23,498 nt of DNA, taken from IMG/VR virus record IMGVR_UViG_3300043540_000951, positions 1 through 23,498 of that record. One strand, 5' to 3'. This document shows, piece by piece, positions 1 to 7,702 of this stretch. Numbering within the stretch: position 1 is the stretch's first letter; each line of letters starts with the position of its first letter. The notes below the pieces were generated by a model. That model had not been told where the DNA came from and did not search any database. It was given only the letters and a program-made list of their open reading frames with translations. The DNA comes from a virus. Position numbers and translations under genes: made by a program.

Positions 1-966
1 TCAAGCCAACGCAGCGCTCGAATTCGCCGCGCACGGCATCGAGTACAGACCTTGGCGCTTCTGCGTGATCACGAGGGCGCGGTAGGCGGCCAGCGGTCCC
101 TCGGCTTCGGGCTTGCCCTTGTCGCGCGGCTTGACCTTGAACAGGTCGATCAACTTGTCGCTGTTCAAGCCGGCGCGCTGCATGATCCGCTCCGCGGTCA
201 TGGGCTCGCCCTTGAATGACCACAGTGACTTGAACACCGCAGCCTGTCCGTCGGTGCAGCGGATGGGCCCATGCGGCCATTCGGGCAGCGTCACCCAGCG
301 GAAGTCCGCCGAGAACGGGCCGTGGACGGGCGCCGTCGGATCGATCATCGGCGCTGGTTCGCGCAGGACCGGGGGCGACGCGATGTGCGCAATGCCGCCG
401 CCGTAGAACGCGAACCGCTCCTCCAGCGGCAGCCACTCGAAGCCGTACCCCGATAGCGCGAGGTAGGCGTGCTTTGGCCTTGGCGCGATCACGCGAACAT
501 TCGCCCCCGGCACCCGCACACGATCGAGCAATTCCGGCTCGCGCCAGATCCGGGCCAGATCGCGGGCGAGCAACACCGGCGCCCGCCGCGCCTCGCCCAA
601 CCGCCAAACGTCCCCGCCGAGATCGTCGATGCCGTCGCGGCTCTCGATCCCCAGCGCAAGGCGCAGCTTCTGGCGCAGCCAGTCCTCATCCAATATCAGC
701 GCGGCGACGTCGTCGGCTGCCACGGCCACCGGCCCGCACTCCGGGCAATGGCAGGTGCGGCCACCGCGGCCGTCGCCCCAGACCGGCGCCCGATGCTGGT
801 TGCAGTACGGACATAGGGCAAAGCGCTGATCCAGGGCCGTGGCCTTCACCGCCCGCCCGAGAGTAGACAAGGCGGCGATAGCGCGCGGCGACAGCGCGGC
901 GCGCAGGACTGGTGTGCCGCCCGCGAACAGGCGGCACACCAGTCCCCAAGCGTCGTGCGCCGTCAC
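1..966 (-). CDS. Uncharacterised protein with a zinc-ribbon-like cysteine cluster
   Basis: This 321-aa protein has no function I recognise. It begins with GTG, read on the minus strand at 964-966, with a GAGGG ribosome site about 9 nt upstream, and its TGA stop is at the very window edge, so it is complete. Residues 52-77 carry CPYC followed by CHCPEC (Cys52, 55, 72, 74, 77), the pattern of a zinc ribbon, so nucleic-acid or protein binding is likely. The C-terminal third is rich in Lys and Arg. It starts 3 nt after the stop of the upstream 413-aa gene, so the two are almost certainly translated from one mRNA and may act together. Zinc binding is inferred from Cys spacing only; no catalytic motif is evident. 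Confidence 0.75.
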   Translation of the reverse strand: MTAHDAWGLVCRLFAGGTPVLRAALSPRAIAALSTLGRAVKATALDQRFALCPYCNQHRAPVWGDGRGGRTCHCPECGPVAVAADDVAALILDEDWLRQKLRLALGIESRDGIDDLGGDVWRLGEARRAPVLLARDLARIWREPELLDRVRVPGANVRVIAPRPKHAYLALSGYGFEWLPLEERFAFYGGGIAHIASPPVLREPAPMIDPTAPVHGPFSADFRWVTLPEWPHGPIRCTDGQAAVFKSLWSFKGEPMTAERIMQRAGLNSDKLIDLFKVKPRDKGKPEAEGPLAAYRALVITQKRQGLYSMPCAANSSAALA

Positions 967-969
967 CGG

Positions 970-2211
970 TCAGCCCTCGTAGACTGGTTGCGCGTCGGCC
1001 AGGCCCGACTCCGGCGGCGTCTCCTGCGCATTCAGCGTCTGACCCGGCTGCAGGATGCCGAGCGTTACCAGATAGCTCTCCAACTGCGCCTGGAGAGCGG
1101 CGTCGAACTTGTGCAGGTTCAGGCGGCCACGACGGGTCACCTCGACCGTGATGACCTTCGCGCGCACCTTGCCAGGCTCGGGCGGATAGTAAAGATTGAT
1201 GCGCGCGGCTGTCACCAGCCAGCCATGGGCCAGCGGGTTTTCGTTCGGAAGTTTCTCCTGCATCAGTTCGGTGACGCAGCGCTGCTCGCTCGACGCCATC
1301 GCCGTGCAGTCCAGCTTCAGGGTGGTGTCCGGGCTCAGCACCGAGATCGACTTCACCTGCAGCGCCACGAAGCCATCGGCCACAGCCTGGGGCACATCGA
1401 AGCCCAGCTTGAGGACCGACAGGTCCAGCGTCGGCGGCTTGATGCGGTGCGGCTCCACCTTGACACCCAGCAGGTGTTCGGCGAACGCATCGACGAGCAT
1501 CTGGTGGTACTTGGCGCCGCCGCGCACAAGGGTGCGAACGACGCCGGTGGCGACGGCGTACTCCAGCACCATGTGGATGTTCGGGTTCCCGACGCGGCGC
1601 GTAAGGTTCGCCCCCTCGAACTCGAGGCGCAGCATTGCGAGATCCTTGACATGGACGGTCAGCAGGAACACCCCGGGACTGCGCTCGACGAGGTACGCCG
1701 CGCTGCCGTCGCCGCACTGCAGCTCGCGCTGGTAGAAGGCCGAGATGGCTTGGCGCAAAGCGGCCAATGCGGCGTCCGAGGTGTTCGGCTGGCGCTTGAC
1801 GCCGAGGTCATGTTGCTGGGCCTGCGAGCCGTGGCGCTCCACGTAGTCAAACTCGCACGCCCGCTCGAACAGCGCCGGATGGTTGGCGTACAGCCAGAAG
1901 GAGCGGTGGGTGTCGCTCTGGCAGGCCACCAGCCCAACCAGCGCGGCACCGTCGCCGGCGGCGGCCTGGAACATCGCCTGCTTCCCGGCTGCGTCGGCCA
2001 ACTGGACGCTCGCCATGAGGTTGCCGATCAAACGGTCGCGGGCGGCGATGTCGGGCCAGGTACGAACCGCATCCACCAGGGCCCGCGAGGTTTCAGGCGC
2101 ATCGTCCCAGGAAAAGTCGTCGGCCACCGGCAGGCCGTGGGACGTCAGGAAAGTGCGCATCGATCCGTCCACCGGCAGTTCGAGCAGCACGTCGACAAAG
2201 GTCTTCTTCAT
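970..2211 (-). CDS. Uncharacterised 413-aa protein, first gene of a leftward two-gene operon
   Basis: A long leftward ORF with the same G+C-rich codon bias as its neighbours. I do not recognise the family. It has no signal peptide, no transmembrane stretch and no obvious nucleotide-binding or nuclease motif, so it looks like a soluble cytoplasmic protein. ATG is at 2209-2211, preceded by a purine run (GAAAAGAAG) and AAAGGA slightly further up. A TTGACA-N17-CACAAT promoter lies upstream on this strand. It precedes the zinc-ribbon-like gene by 3 nt and is divergent from the XRE/ImmA/DUF262 operon, sharing a control region of about 250 bp. That arrangement is common for regulator-controlled accessory modules. 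A defence or mobile-element role is inference from position only. Confidence 0.75.
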   Translation of the reverse strand: MKKTFVDVLLELPVDGSMRTFLTSHGLPVADDFSWDDAPETSRALVDAVRTWPDIAARDRLIGNLMASVQLADAAGKQAMFQAAAGDGAALVGLVACQSDTHRSFWLYANHPALFERACEFDYVERHGSQAQQHDLGVKRQPNTSDAALAALRQAISAFYQRELQCGDGSAAYLVERSPGVFLLTVHVKDLAMLRLEFEGANLTRRVGNPNIHMVLEYAVATGVVRTLVRGGAKYHQMLVDAFAEHLLGVKVEPHRIKPPTLDLSVLKLGFDVPQAVADGFVALQVKSISVLSPDTTLKLDCTAMASSEQRCVTELMQEKLPNENPLAHGWLVTAARINLYYPPEPGKVRAKVITVEVTRRGRLNLHKFDAALQAQLESYLVTLGILQPGQTLNAQETPPESGLADAQPVYEG

Positions 2212-2333
2212 CTTCTTTTCGATCCTTTCCGAAGAGGCGTCGGAGGCTGCGGACCGATGGAGCAGGTGCGCGGGCCGGCGACTGGATTACTGAACAACGT
2301 ACCCGCCATAGTAAAGTAGCAAGATACATCGCG

Positions 2334-2362
2334 ATTGTGAGCCGCTCTTTTCCGCTTGTCAA
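2334..2362 (-). promoter_or_regulatory. Sigma-70-like promoter for the leftward gene pair
   Basis: On the minus strand there is a perfect TTGACA (complement of 2357-2362), a 17-nt spacer and CACAAT (complement of 2334-2339, four of six matches to TATAAT). It points towards the 413-aa gene and leaves a leader of about 115 nt. The rest of the divergent gap (2212-2457) is more A+T-rich than the flanking genes, as expected for a control region. Confidence 0.5.
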
Positions 2363-2389
2363 TCAATGGGGAACATCTGGCGCTTTTAT

Positions 2390-2447
2390 GTATCTCGGAG
2401 CTATACTTGCGGTCTTGATTCATTCACTGGCTGTATAGCCACTACAG
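2390..2447 (+). promoter_or_regulatory. Candidate promoter and operator upstream of the XRE gene
   Basis: TATACT at 2402-2407 is a good -10 box for the rightward operon, but no convincing -35 is seen at 16-18 nt. Symmetric sequences cluster here: GTAT...ATAC around 2390-2406, GGCTGTATAGCC at 2429-2440, and CTGTA-N7-TACAG at 2431-2447. The last overlaps the AGGAG ribosome site (2446-2450) of the XRE gene. Such symmetry near its own start fits autoregulation by the XRE protein, but this is inferred. Confidence 0.4.
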
Positions 2448-2457
2448 GAGCATCGCC

Positions 2458-2805
2458 ATGGCTTCGGCGTTTGGAGCACGCCTGCGACGCTTGCGCGAGG
2501 CGAAGAAGTTGACCCTGCAGCAGGTCGCCGACGCGGTCGGCTGCACGAAGGCCTACATCTGGGAATTGGAGATGAAGGAAGGGCAACGCCCTTCGGCCGA
2601 ACGGGTCCACGCGCTGGCCAAGGTGCTGGGCGTGACGATGGAAGATTTGATGGGTGAAGGGATGGCCAAAGTGCCGGAGGCCAGCCCCGAAGATGTAGTG
2701 TTCTTTCGCGAGTACGCCGGTATGAGCGAGGAAGAGAAACAGCGCTACCGCGATGCGCTCAAGCTCATGTTCGGCAAACGTGACGAGGGCGGGGCCAAGG
2801 AGTGA
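2458..2805 (+). CDS. XRE-family helix-turn-helix transcriptional regulator
   Basis: A 115-aa cytoplasmic DNA-binding protein. Residues 5-62 form a Cro/C1-type HTH: an R-x-x-R-L-R-x-A-K opening, LTLQQVADAVG as the first HTH helix, CTKAYIWELE as the recognition helix, and RPSAERVHALAKVLGV to close the fold. The C-terminal part (about 75-112) is charged and helical. ATG follows AGGAG by 7 nt. The stop overlaps the GTG start of the next gene, an ImmA/IrrE protease, so the two are translationally coupled. Known XRE-ImmA pairs work as a repressor plus a protease that inactivates it, as with ImmR/ImmA of ICEBs1. The regulator probably controls this operon and the divergent pair. It could instead be the lysogeny switch of the adjacent prophage. 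Confidence 0.9.
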   Translation: MASAFGARLRRLREAKKLTLQQVADAVGCTKAYIWELEMKEGQRPSAERVHALAKVLGVTMEDLMGEGMAKVPEASPEDVVFFREYAGMSEEEKQRYRDALKLMFGKRDEGGAKE

Positions 2806-3728
2806 GCAGTCCGCCCCTCAACGGCTTTACCGCTGCCGCCACGGTTCTGAAGTGGCTGCGGGCATGGCATCGGGAGGCCATGCCAGATGCCATCGATCTC
2901 GACGTCGTGCGGCAAATGTTGCCCGGCACGCCCTATGGCAAGGGCGTGCGCGAGATCAAGGCGCCGATGGCGCTGGACATCGACAGCTGCGAGGGCATGC
3001 TGGTCCGCAATCCGGATGACGCCGCCGAATGGGGCATCTTCTATAACGGCAAGGCCAGTCCCGAACGTCGCCGCTTCACCGTGGCCCACGAGTTGGGTCA
3101 TTTCATCCTGCATCGCAACCAGCAGAACCGTTTCAACTGCGACAAGGAAAGCGTCTATTCGGGCGTCGACACCATGCGCGTCATCGAGCGCGATGCCGAT
3201 GACTTCGCCAGCAACCTGCTGATGCCGGGGGACGTGCTGCGCGGTCTGCTGACCGGCCAGCGAGTCGACCTCCACTGTCTCAGCGCGCTCGCCAAGCGCT
3301 TCAAGGTCTCGTTCGAGGCGCTGTGTATCCGCTTCATCAAGTACACCGAGCAGCGCGCGATCCTGGTCTACTGGGACAACGGCTTCTTGAAATACGAGTG
3401 GCGTAGCAAGAGCGCCGTGCTGACCCGGGCCAGGATTCGCCGACTATCAGACCCGCAAGAACCCCTTGCCGGAACGCTGGCCGCCGACACCAGCGTCGAG
3501 CAGGAGTGGGACGGCGTCGAACTGCCGGCATCGATCTGGTGCGCCGAGGAAGCGGCATACATGAAGCTGCGCGAGTTCAAGCACAGCTACGGCGCGCGTG
3601 ATCGCGTTCTCACGCTGCTCCTGCTCGAAGGCGCCGAACCCCGCCGCTGGGATCGATCCTGGCAGGAGGGCGAGAGTTTCGACAGCTACGATCAGTTCGT
3701 CTCCTCGGGCCAGCACCCTGTTCGGTGA
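2802..3728 (+). CDS. ImmA/IrrE-family zinc metallopeptidase
   Basis: 308 aa from a GTG start that overlaps the XRE stop codon by 4 nt. The zinc-protease motif HELGH is at residues 96-100, in the typical context FTVAHELGHFILH. About 30 residues later comes the family's second motif, ERDADDFASNLLMP (around 129-142), whose acidic residue supplies the third zinc ligand. Members cut partner HTH regulators after a signal such as DNA damage or mating state. About 130 residues follow the protease core, longer than minimal ImmA, and could sense the signal. The likely substrate is the XRE protein encoded just upstream. The DUF262 gene follows after 24 nt, so the protease appears to control when the operon is released. 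Fold assignment is firm; the substrate is inferred. Confidence 0.9.
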   Translation: MSSPPLNGFTAAATVLKWLRAWHREAMPDAIDLDVVRQMLPGTPYGKGVREIKAPMALDIDSCEGMLVRNPDDAAEWGIFYNGKASPERRRFTVAHELGHFILHRNQQNRFNCDKESVYSGVDTMRVIERDADDFASNLLMPGDVLRGLLTGQRVDLHCLSALAKRFKVSFEALCIRFIKYTEQRAILVYWDNGFLKYEWRSKSAVLTRARIRRLSDPQEPLAGTLAADTSVEQEWDGVELPASIWCAEEAAYMKLREFKHSYGARDRVLTLLLLEGAEPRRWDRSWQEGESFDSYDQFVSSGQHPVR

Positions 3729-3752
3729 GCACGAGGAAATTGGGAGGAAAAT

Positions 3753-5465
3753 ATGTCGTATTCGGGTATATCAATCCGTGAAGCTCTCGACAAGATCAAC
3801 GCACCGAATGCAGGGTGGTATCTCCCTCAAGTTCAGCGCCAATATGTGTGGGGGGCTCGTCATGAGTCGGAAACCTATATCTGCTTGCTGCTTGACTCGC
3901 TGCTGAAGCGTTATCCGATCGGCGGGATCGTGCTATGGGAGACGGAACAGAAGGTTCCATATCGCCGCTTCATTGGTGACTACACGCCCGGGCAATATGC
4001 GAAACAAGTTGATGTAGGGCTATGGGGTGCAGCAAAGCTGCTTGTGTACGACGGTCAACAGCGCTTGCAGACGCTGTATTCGGTACTTCGCCACCGTTTT
4101 AATGATCGAGTTCTTCACTTCGATTTGCTCTTCGATCAGGATGTTTCAGAGGCGGACGAAACCGGCTTCCTGTTTCGTGACACCGACGCGGCGAGTGAGC
4201 CGCGCTATCTCCGCATGACTGAGTTGTCATGCCTACGATGCAACGAAAGCGAATACATTGCTCTTGAAGACCGCGTTCTGCCCGCAGCGGGAAACGATCA
4301 ACGAAGGAAGCTTCTGGTTCGTCGAAACTTGAAAGCGCTGTGGGACATTTTCGTCGACACCAATCACAAGTCGATCGCTTACTTCTCAGTGAGGGCGGAC
4401 ACACCGGGAGAGGTCAACGAGGTGTTCCGTCGGTTGAATACCGGCGGTGTGGCACTGACCCAGCTAGAGCTTGTGCTCGGCAAAATCAAGGCTGTGTACT
4501 CCGACTACGAAGAACGGCTGTGGGCTCTTTCCGAGAAGATCGAGAATGCAAGCGGCATCAAATTCTCGTCGACATCGGTGTTGCAGTTCTTTCACCTTCT
4601 GGCCAAGGACACTATCCGCATCGACGAGAGTCGTCTGGAAAATGCGGACATTCGGACATTCGAGAGCATTTTACGAAACGAAGCCGAACCGCTGGTTGAG
4701 CTGTTTTCCGGTTATCTGAGAGGACTCCTGAATGTCAATCATTCATCGATAGTGCCCCGCTGGCTGGCGATTCTGCCCCTTGCGGCCTATCTGACTATAC
4801 GTAAGCGCCATGGGCATGAATGGCGCATCCGGGCCCTGTCGGCACCAGAACTACAACTGATCCATCAGTATTTCCTGCTTTCGCAATTTTGCGACTGGAA
4901 TACTCAGACGATGGTCAATGCCTTTGCTCGCGAGGCTATGGCATCGGCCGAAGGTGGTCAGTGGTTTCCGCTTGCAAAGATTCGGCAACTCGCCGTCGAG
5001 AAGAACAGAACCGGAGACCTGCACGAATACCAGTTGCTCAGCCAGCCTTGGCTCGCGACAAAGGTATTGATGCCCCACCGCAGTTACGTCTTTCACGAAA
5101 ACAAGCCGCAAGTCGACCACATATTCCCGGTCAATCTCGACGGGGCGGACGAGGCGTATCAGCAGGCTGTAGACGTCCTATGGAACTTTCAGCCAATGCC
5201 CGCCGAGGTCAATAACTACAAACGGGCTCGGCACCCAAGGGAGTTCTTTCAAAGTGATGACGGTAGCAAGTACTGGGCATCTTACGACCTTATCCCATTG
5301 GCCGACCCCAGATCCTGGACTCAGTCCGACGCCAGCCTGTGGAACGATCATCTGACGTTTATCGAATATAGGAAGCAGAGAATGCTTGACGAGTTGGCAA
5401 GGCTTTATGGATTGAGCATCACGAAGCCTGCGGTAACGCAGACGGCAGGCGCAGCCACTGCTTAG
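3753..5465 (+). CDS. DUF262/HNH nuclease-like protein (GmrSD-related), probable defence effector
   Basis: 570 aa. The N-terminal third matches DUF262 (a ParB/GmrS-like fold): QRQYVW near residues 28-33, LLDSLLKRYPIGGIVLWE near 46-63, and the hallmark DGQQRLQTL at 100-108. The C-terminus carries an HNH-like block as in DUF1524: VDHIFP (454-459), WNFQ (477-480) and N-N-Y-K about ten residues later. Family relatives include the type IV enzyme GmrSD, which cuts glucosylated hydroxymethylcytosine DNA, and SspE of phosphorothioate systems, where the DUF262 part hydrolyses NTP and the HNH part nicks DNA. ATG follows GGAGGA by about 6 nt. Codons are visibly more A+T-rich than those of all neighbours, which suggests separate acquisition. 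No modification partner (dnd, ssp or brx genes) is in the window. The substrate is unknown. Confidence 0.85.
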   Translation: MSYSGISIREALDKINAPNAGWYLPQVQRQYVWGARHESETYICLLLDSLLKRYPIGGIVLWETEQKVPYRRFIGDYTPGQYAKQVDVGLWGAAKLLVYDGQQRLQTLYSVLRHRFNDRVLHFDLLFDQDVSEADETGFLFRDTDAASEPRYLRMTELSCLRCNESEYIALEDRVLPAAGNDQRRKLLVRRNLKALWDIFVDTNHKSIAYFSVRADTPGEVNEVFRRLNTGGVALTQLELVLGKIKAVYSDYEERLWALSEKIENASGIKFSSTSVLQFFHLLAKDTIRIDESRLENADIRTFESILRNEAEPLVELFSGYLRGLLNVNHSSIVPRWLAILPLAAYLTIRKRHGHEWRIRALSAPELQLIHQYFLLSQFCDWNTQTMVNAFAREAMASAEGGQWFPLAKIRQLAVEKNRTGDLHEYQLLSQPWLATKVLMPHRSYVFHENKPQVDHIFPVNLDGADEAYQQAVDVLWNFQPMPAEVNNYKRARHPREFFQSDDGSKYWASYDLIPLADPRSWTQSDASLWNDHLTFIEYRKQRMLDELARLYGLSITKPAVTQTAGAATA

Positions 5466-5549
5466 CAGTCCATCTCGGTCCACAGCATGTAGCACGCGCA
5501 TCTCCGCTAAATCACGTTACGCGAAGTCCCCTCGGTTTCTAGCATGAAG

Positions 5550-5570
5550 GGCGTTTTCCAAAGGAACGCC
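5550..5570 (+). promoter_or_regulatory. Hairpin overlapping the ribosome site of the 75-aa gene
   Basis: GGCGTT (5550-5555) pairs with AACGCC (5565-5570). The AAAGGA ribosome site of the 75-aa gene lies in the loop and the start of the right arm, and ATG is at 5575. It could limit translation of the whole coupled recombinase cassette. The rest of 5466-5549 shows no clear terminator or promoter. Confidence 0.3.
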
Positions 5571-5574
5571 TGCC

Positions 5575-5802
5575 ATGCACGAACTCGAACCATCCTCCGT
5601 TCCCGCCTACGCCGACAGGCCTCGGCACGCGCATCAAGAAATCACTGACCTGCTCGCCGCCGCGCTCCTGCGGTTGCGTGCCCGCGGGTCGCCTCAACCC
5701 GAAGCGCAGACCAGCAACGACAGCGACACCGTTGGCCTTGGCTTTCCCGGCCAGGAGCGCGTGAATGCGAACCCGGATCACACAAGAGGAGTTCGCCAAT
5801 GA
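5575..5802 (+). CDS. Small protein at the head of the recombinase cassette
   Basis: 75 aa, no known function. The recognisable part is a short amphipathic helix, EITDLLAAALLRLRAR (around 22-37); the remainder is rich in Pro, Ser and Asp and probably disordered. ATG at 5575 follows AAGGA by about 10 nt. The stop overlaps the ATG of the DUF2924 gene (ATGA), and coupling of this kind through four consecutive genes is the main evidence that it is real. From memory, small proteins of this type often precede DUF2924 and recombinase genes. It may be an accessory factor of the recombinase, which is inference. Confidence 0.7.
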   Translation: MHELEPSSVPAYADRPRHAHQEITDLLAAALLRLRARGSPQPEAQTSNDSDTVGLGFPGQERVNANPDHTRGVRQ

Positions 5803-6272
5803 CAACACACGCCCCCCTGCCCGACGCGGCCTCGGTCGCCGCCCGCATCGCCCAGCTTCCCCACTTGCCAATGGACAGCCTCTGGGCACTGTGGGACGAG
5901 TACTTCGACGAGCGGCCCAATCATCACCATCGCACCTGGCTGGAAAGCAGGCTTGCCTACAAGATCCAGGAGCGCGCCTTCGGCGGCCTGAAGGCATCGC
6001 TGCGCAAGAAGCTCGAGGATATCGGCGAGACAGGCATCCTGCCCCGGCAGTTGCGCCGCGACGGCAATCGTCTGCTGCCCGGCACCGTCATCACGCGCAT
6101 CTACGACGACGTCGAGCATCGCGTCCTGGTGCGCGGCCCCGGCGACTTCGAATACCACGGACAGCGCTTCAAGAGCCTATCGGCGATTGCCCGTCACATC
6201 ACGGGCTGCCATTGGTCTGGGCCGGCCTTCTTTGGCCTGAAGGCTGGCGACAAGAAGAAGGACGTGGCATGA
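5799..6272 (+). CDS. DUF2924 family protein
   Basis: 157 aa. The C-terminal half carries the family signature: LLPGTVITR (92-100), VEHRVLV (105-111), FEYHGQRFKSLSAIARHITG (117-136) and a closing W-S-G-P-x-F-F-G-L (139-147). The N-terminal half is helical. The DUF2924 function is not established, but the family is typically found immediately upstream of large serine recombinases in proteobacterial prophages and genomic islands, exactly as here. Its start overlaps the preceding stop and its stop overlaps the recombinase start (both ATGA). The conserved end resembles small DNA-binding modules, so an accessory or directionality role for the recombinase is possible but unproven. Confidence 0.9.
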   Translation: MTTHAPLPDAASVAARIAQLPHLPMDSLWALWDEYFDERPNHHHRTWLESRLAYKIQERAFGGLKASLRKKLEDIGETGILPRQLRRDGNRLLPGTVITRIYDDVEHRVLVRGPGDFEYHGQRFKSLSAIARHITGCHWSGPAFFGLKAGDKKKDVA

Positions 6273-7702
6273 GACCGCAGCGACGAACGACAGCAATGCC
6301 AAGCACCCCCACGCCGATTCCAGTCACGCCGAAGAAGCGCTGTGCCGTCTATACCCGCAAGTCCACCGATGAGGGGCTGGACCAGGAGTACAACAGCCTC
6401 GAGGCGCAGCGCGATGCCGGGTTGGCTTACATCGCCAGCCAACGCCATGAAGGCTGGATCGCGGTCAGCGACGGCTATGACGACGGCGGCTATTCCGGCG
6501 GCAACATAGACCGGCCCGCGCTGCACCGGCTGCTGGCCGACATCGAGGCCGGGATGGTGGACATCGTGGTCGTCTACAAGATCGACCGCCTGACCCGCAG
6601 CTTGGCCGACTTCGCCAAACTGGTGGAGGTGTTCGACCGCAACGGCGTTTCCTTCGTCTCGGTCACGCAGCAGTTCAACACCACGACCTCGATGGGCCGG
6701 CTCACGCTCAACATCCTGCTCTCCTTCGCCCAGTTCGAGCGCGAGGTCACCGGCGAGCGCATCCGCGACAAGATCGCCGCCAGCAAGGCCAAGGGCATGT
6801 GGATGGGTGGCATGCCGCCGCTCGGCTACGACGTCGTCGAGCGCAAACTGGTCATCAACGAACGCGAGGCGGCCTTGGTCCGCGACATCTTCCGCCGCTA
6901 TGCCGAGCACGGGTCGGCGGCACAACTGGTGCGCGAGCTGGCCGTCGAGGGACATACCACCAAGTCCTGGGTCACGCAGGGCGGACGCCACCGGACGGGG
7001 CGCCCCATCGACCAGCAGTACATCTTCGCGCTGCTGCGCAACCGGATCTATCTGGGCGAGCTCTCCAACAACGGGCAGCGCTTCCAGGGGCAGCATGAAC
7101 CCATCGTGCCGCAGGATCTGTGGGATGCCGCGCACGCCTTCATCGAACGTCGCAAGCAGGCGCCGCGCGAGCACCGAGCCAAGCATCCGGCGCTGCTCGC
7201 CGGCCTGCTCTTCGCACCGGACGGCCAGCGCATGCTGCACACCTTCGTCAAGAAGAAAAACGGGCGGCAATACCGCTACTACGTGCCCTACCTGCACAAG
7301 CGCCGCAATGCCGGCGCGACGCTGTCGCCGGGGGCGTCGGATGTGGGGCATCTGCCGGCCGCCGAGATCGAGAACGCGGTCCTCGCGCAGATCCACGCCG
7401 CACTCTCGGCGCCGGAAGTGCTCATCGGCACCTGGCGCGCCTGCCAACGCCACCCCGCTGGCGCGGCGCTAGACGAAGCCCAGGTGGTCGTGGCGATGCG
7501 GCGCATTGGTGCCGTGTGGGAGCAGTTATTCCCCGCCGAGCAGCAGCGCATCACACGCCTGCTCATCGAGCGGGTGCAACTGCATGACCAGGGGCTCGAC
7601 ATCATCTGGCGCGAAGACGGCTGGCTCGGCCTTGGGCCCGATATCGGGGCGCATCCGCTGATCGATGAATGCCGTGGAGAGATCGAGGAGGCGATGGCAT
7701 GA
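6269..7702 (+). CDS. Large serine recombinase (probable phage integrase)
   Basis: 477 aa. The resolvase domain holds the catalytic serine in VYTRKS (Ser32), Y-K-I-D-R-L-T-R (103-110), and a long helix ending QFEREVTGERIRDKIAASKAKG. The recombinase domain follows, with GYDVVERKLVINEREAALVR, then the second DNA-binding part with NRIYLGE. It would cut and rejoin attachment sites through a phosphoserine intermediate. I chose ATG at 6269 because AAGGA lies about 6 nt upstream and it overlaps the DUF2924 stop; the second ATG at 6296 is possible. The open frame extends upstream, but that is a shadow of DUF2924. The zinc-ribbon region has no CxxC pairs, unlike many large serine integrases. No tyrosine integrase is in the window, so this is the likely integrase. 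Confidence 0.93.
   Translation: MRPQRRTTAMPSTPTPIPVTPKKRCAVYTRKSTDEGLDQEYNSLEAQRDAGLAYIASQRHEGWIAVSDGYDDGGYSGGNIDRPALHRLLADIEAGMVDIVVVYKIDRLTRSLADFAKLVEVFDRNGVSFVSVTQQFNTTTSMGRLTLNILLSFAQFEREVTGERIRDKIAASKAKGMWMGGMPPLGYDVVERKLVINEREAALVRDIFRRYAEHGSAAQLVRELAVEGHTTKSWVTQGGRHRTGRPIDQQYIFALLRNRIYLGELSNNGQRFQGQHEPIVPQDLWDAAHAFIERRKQAPREHRAKHPALLAGLLFAPDGQRMLHTFVKKKNGRQYRYYVPYLHKRRNAGATLSPGASDVGHLPAAEIENAVLAQIHAALSAPEVLIGTWRACQRHPAGAALDEAQVVVAMRRIGAVWEQLFPAEQQRITRLLIERVQLHDQGLDIIWREDGWLGLGPDIGAHPLIDECRGEIEEAMA

Noticed and set aside
686-1717. Leftward 343-aa open frame overlapping both leftward genes
   Set aside because: It is out of frame with the two well-spaced genes, its composition is Arg/Gly/Pro-rich, and it would span their junction.
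955-2319. Rightward 454-aa open frame antisense to the 413-aa gene
   Set aside because: It has the Arg/His/Gln-rich composition typical of antisense frames in G+C-rich genes, and no ribosome site.
5505-5515. 11-mer CGCTAAATCAC matching the complement of 16296-16306, considered as an attachment-site pair
   Set aside because: Matches of this length are expected by chance in a window this long with both strands compared, and the second copy lies inside the phage gene block.
5765-6268. Long open frame continuing upstream of the recombinase
   Set aside because: It is the +2 shadow of the DUF2924 gene. The AAGGA site and ATGA overlap fix the start at 6269, and the upstream peptide is unlike any recombinase N-terminus.
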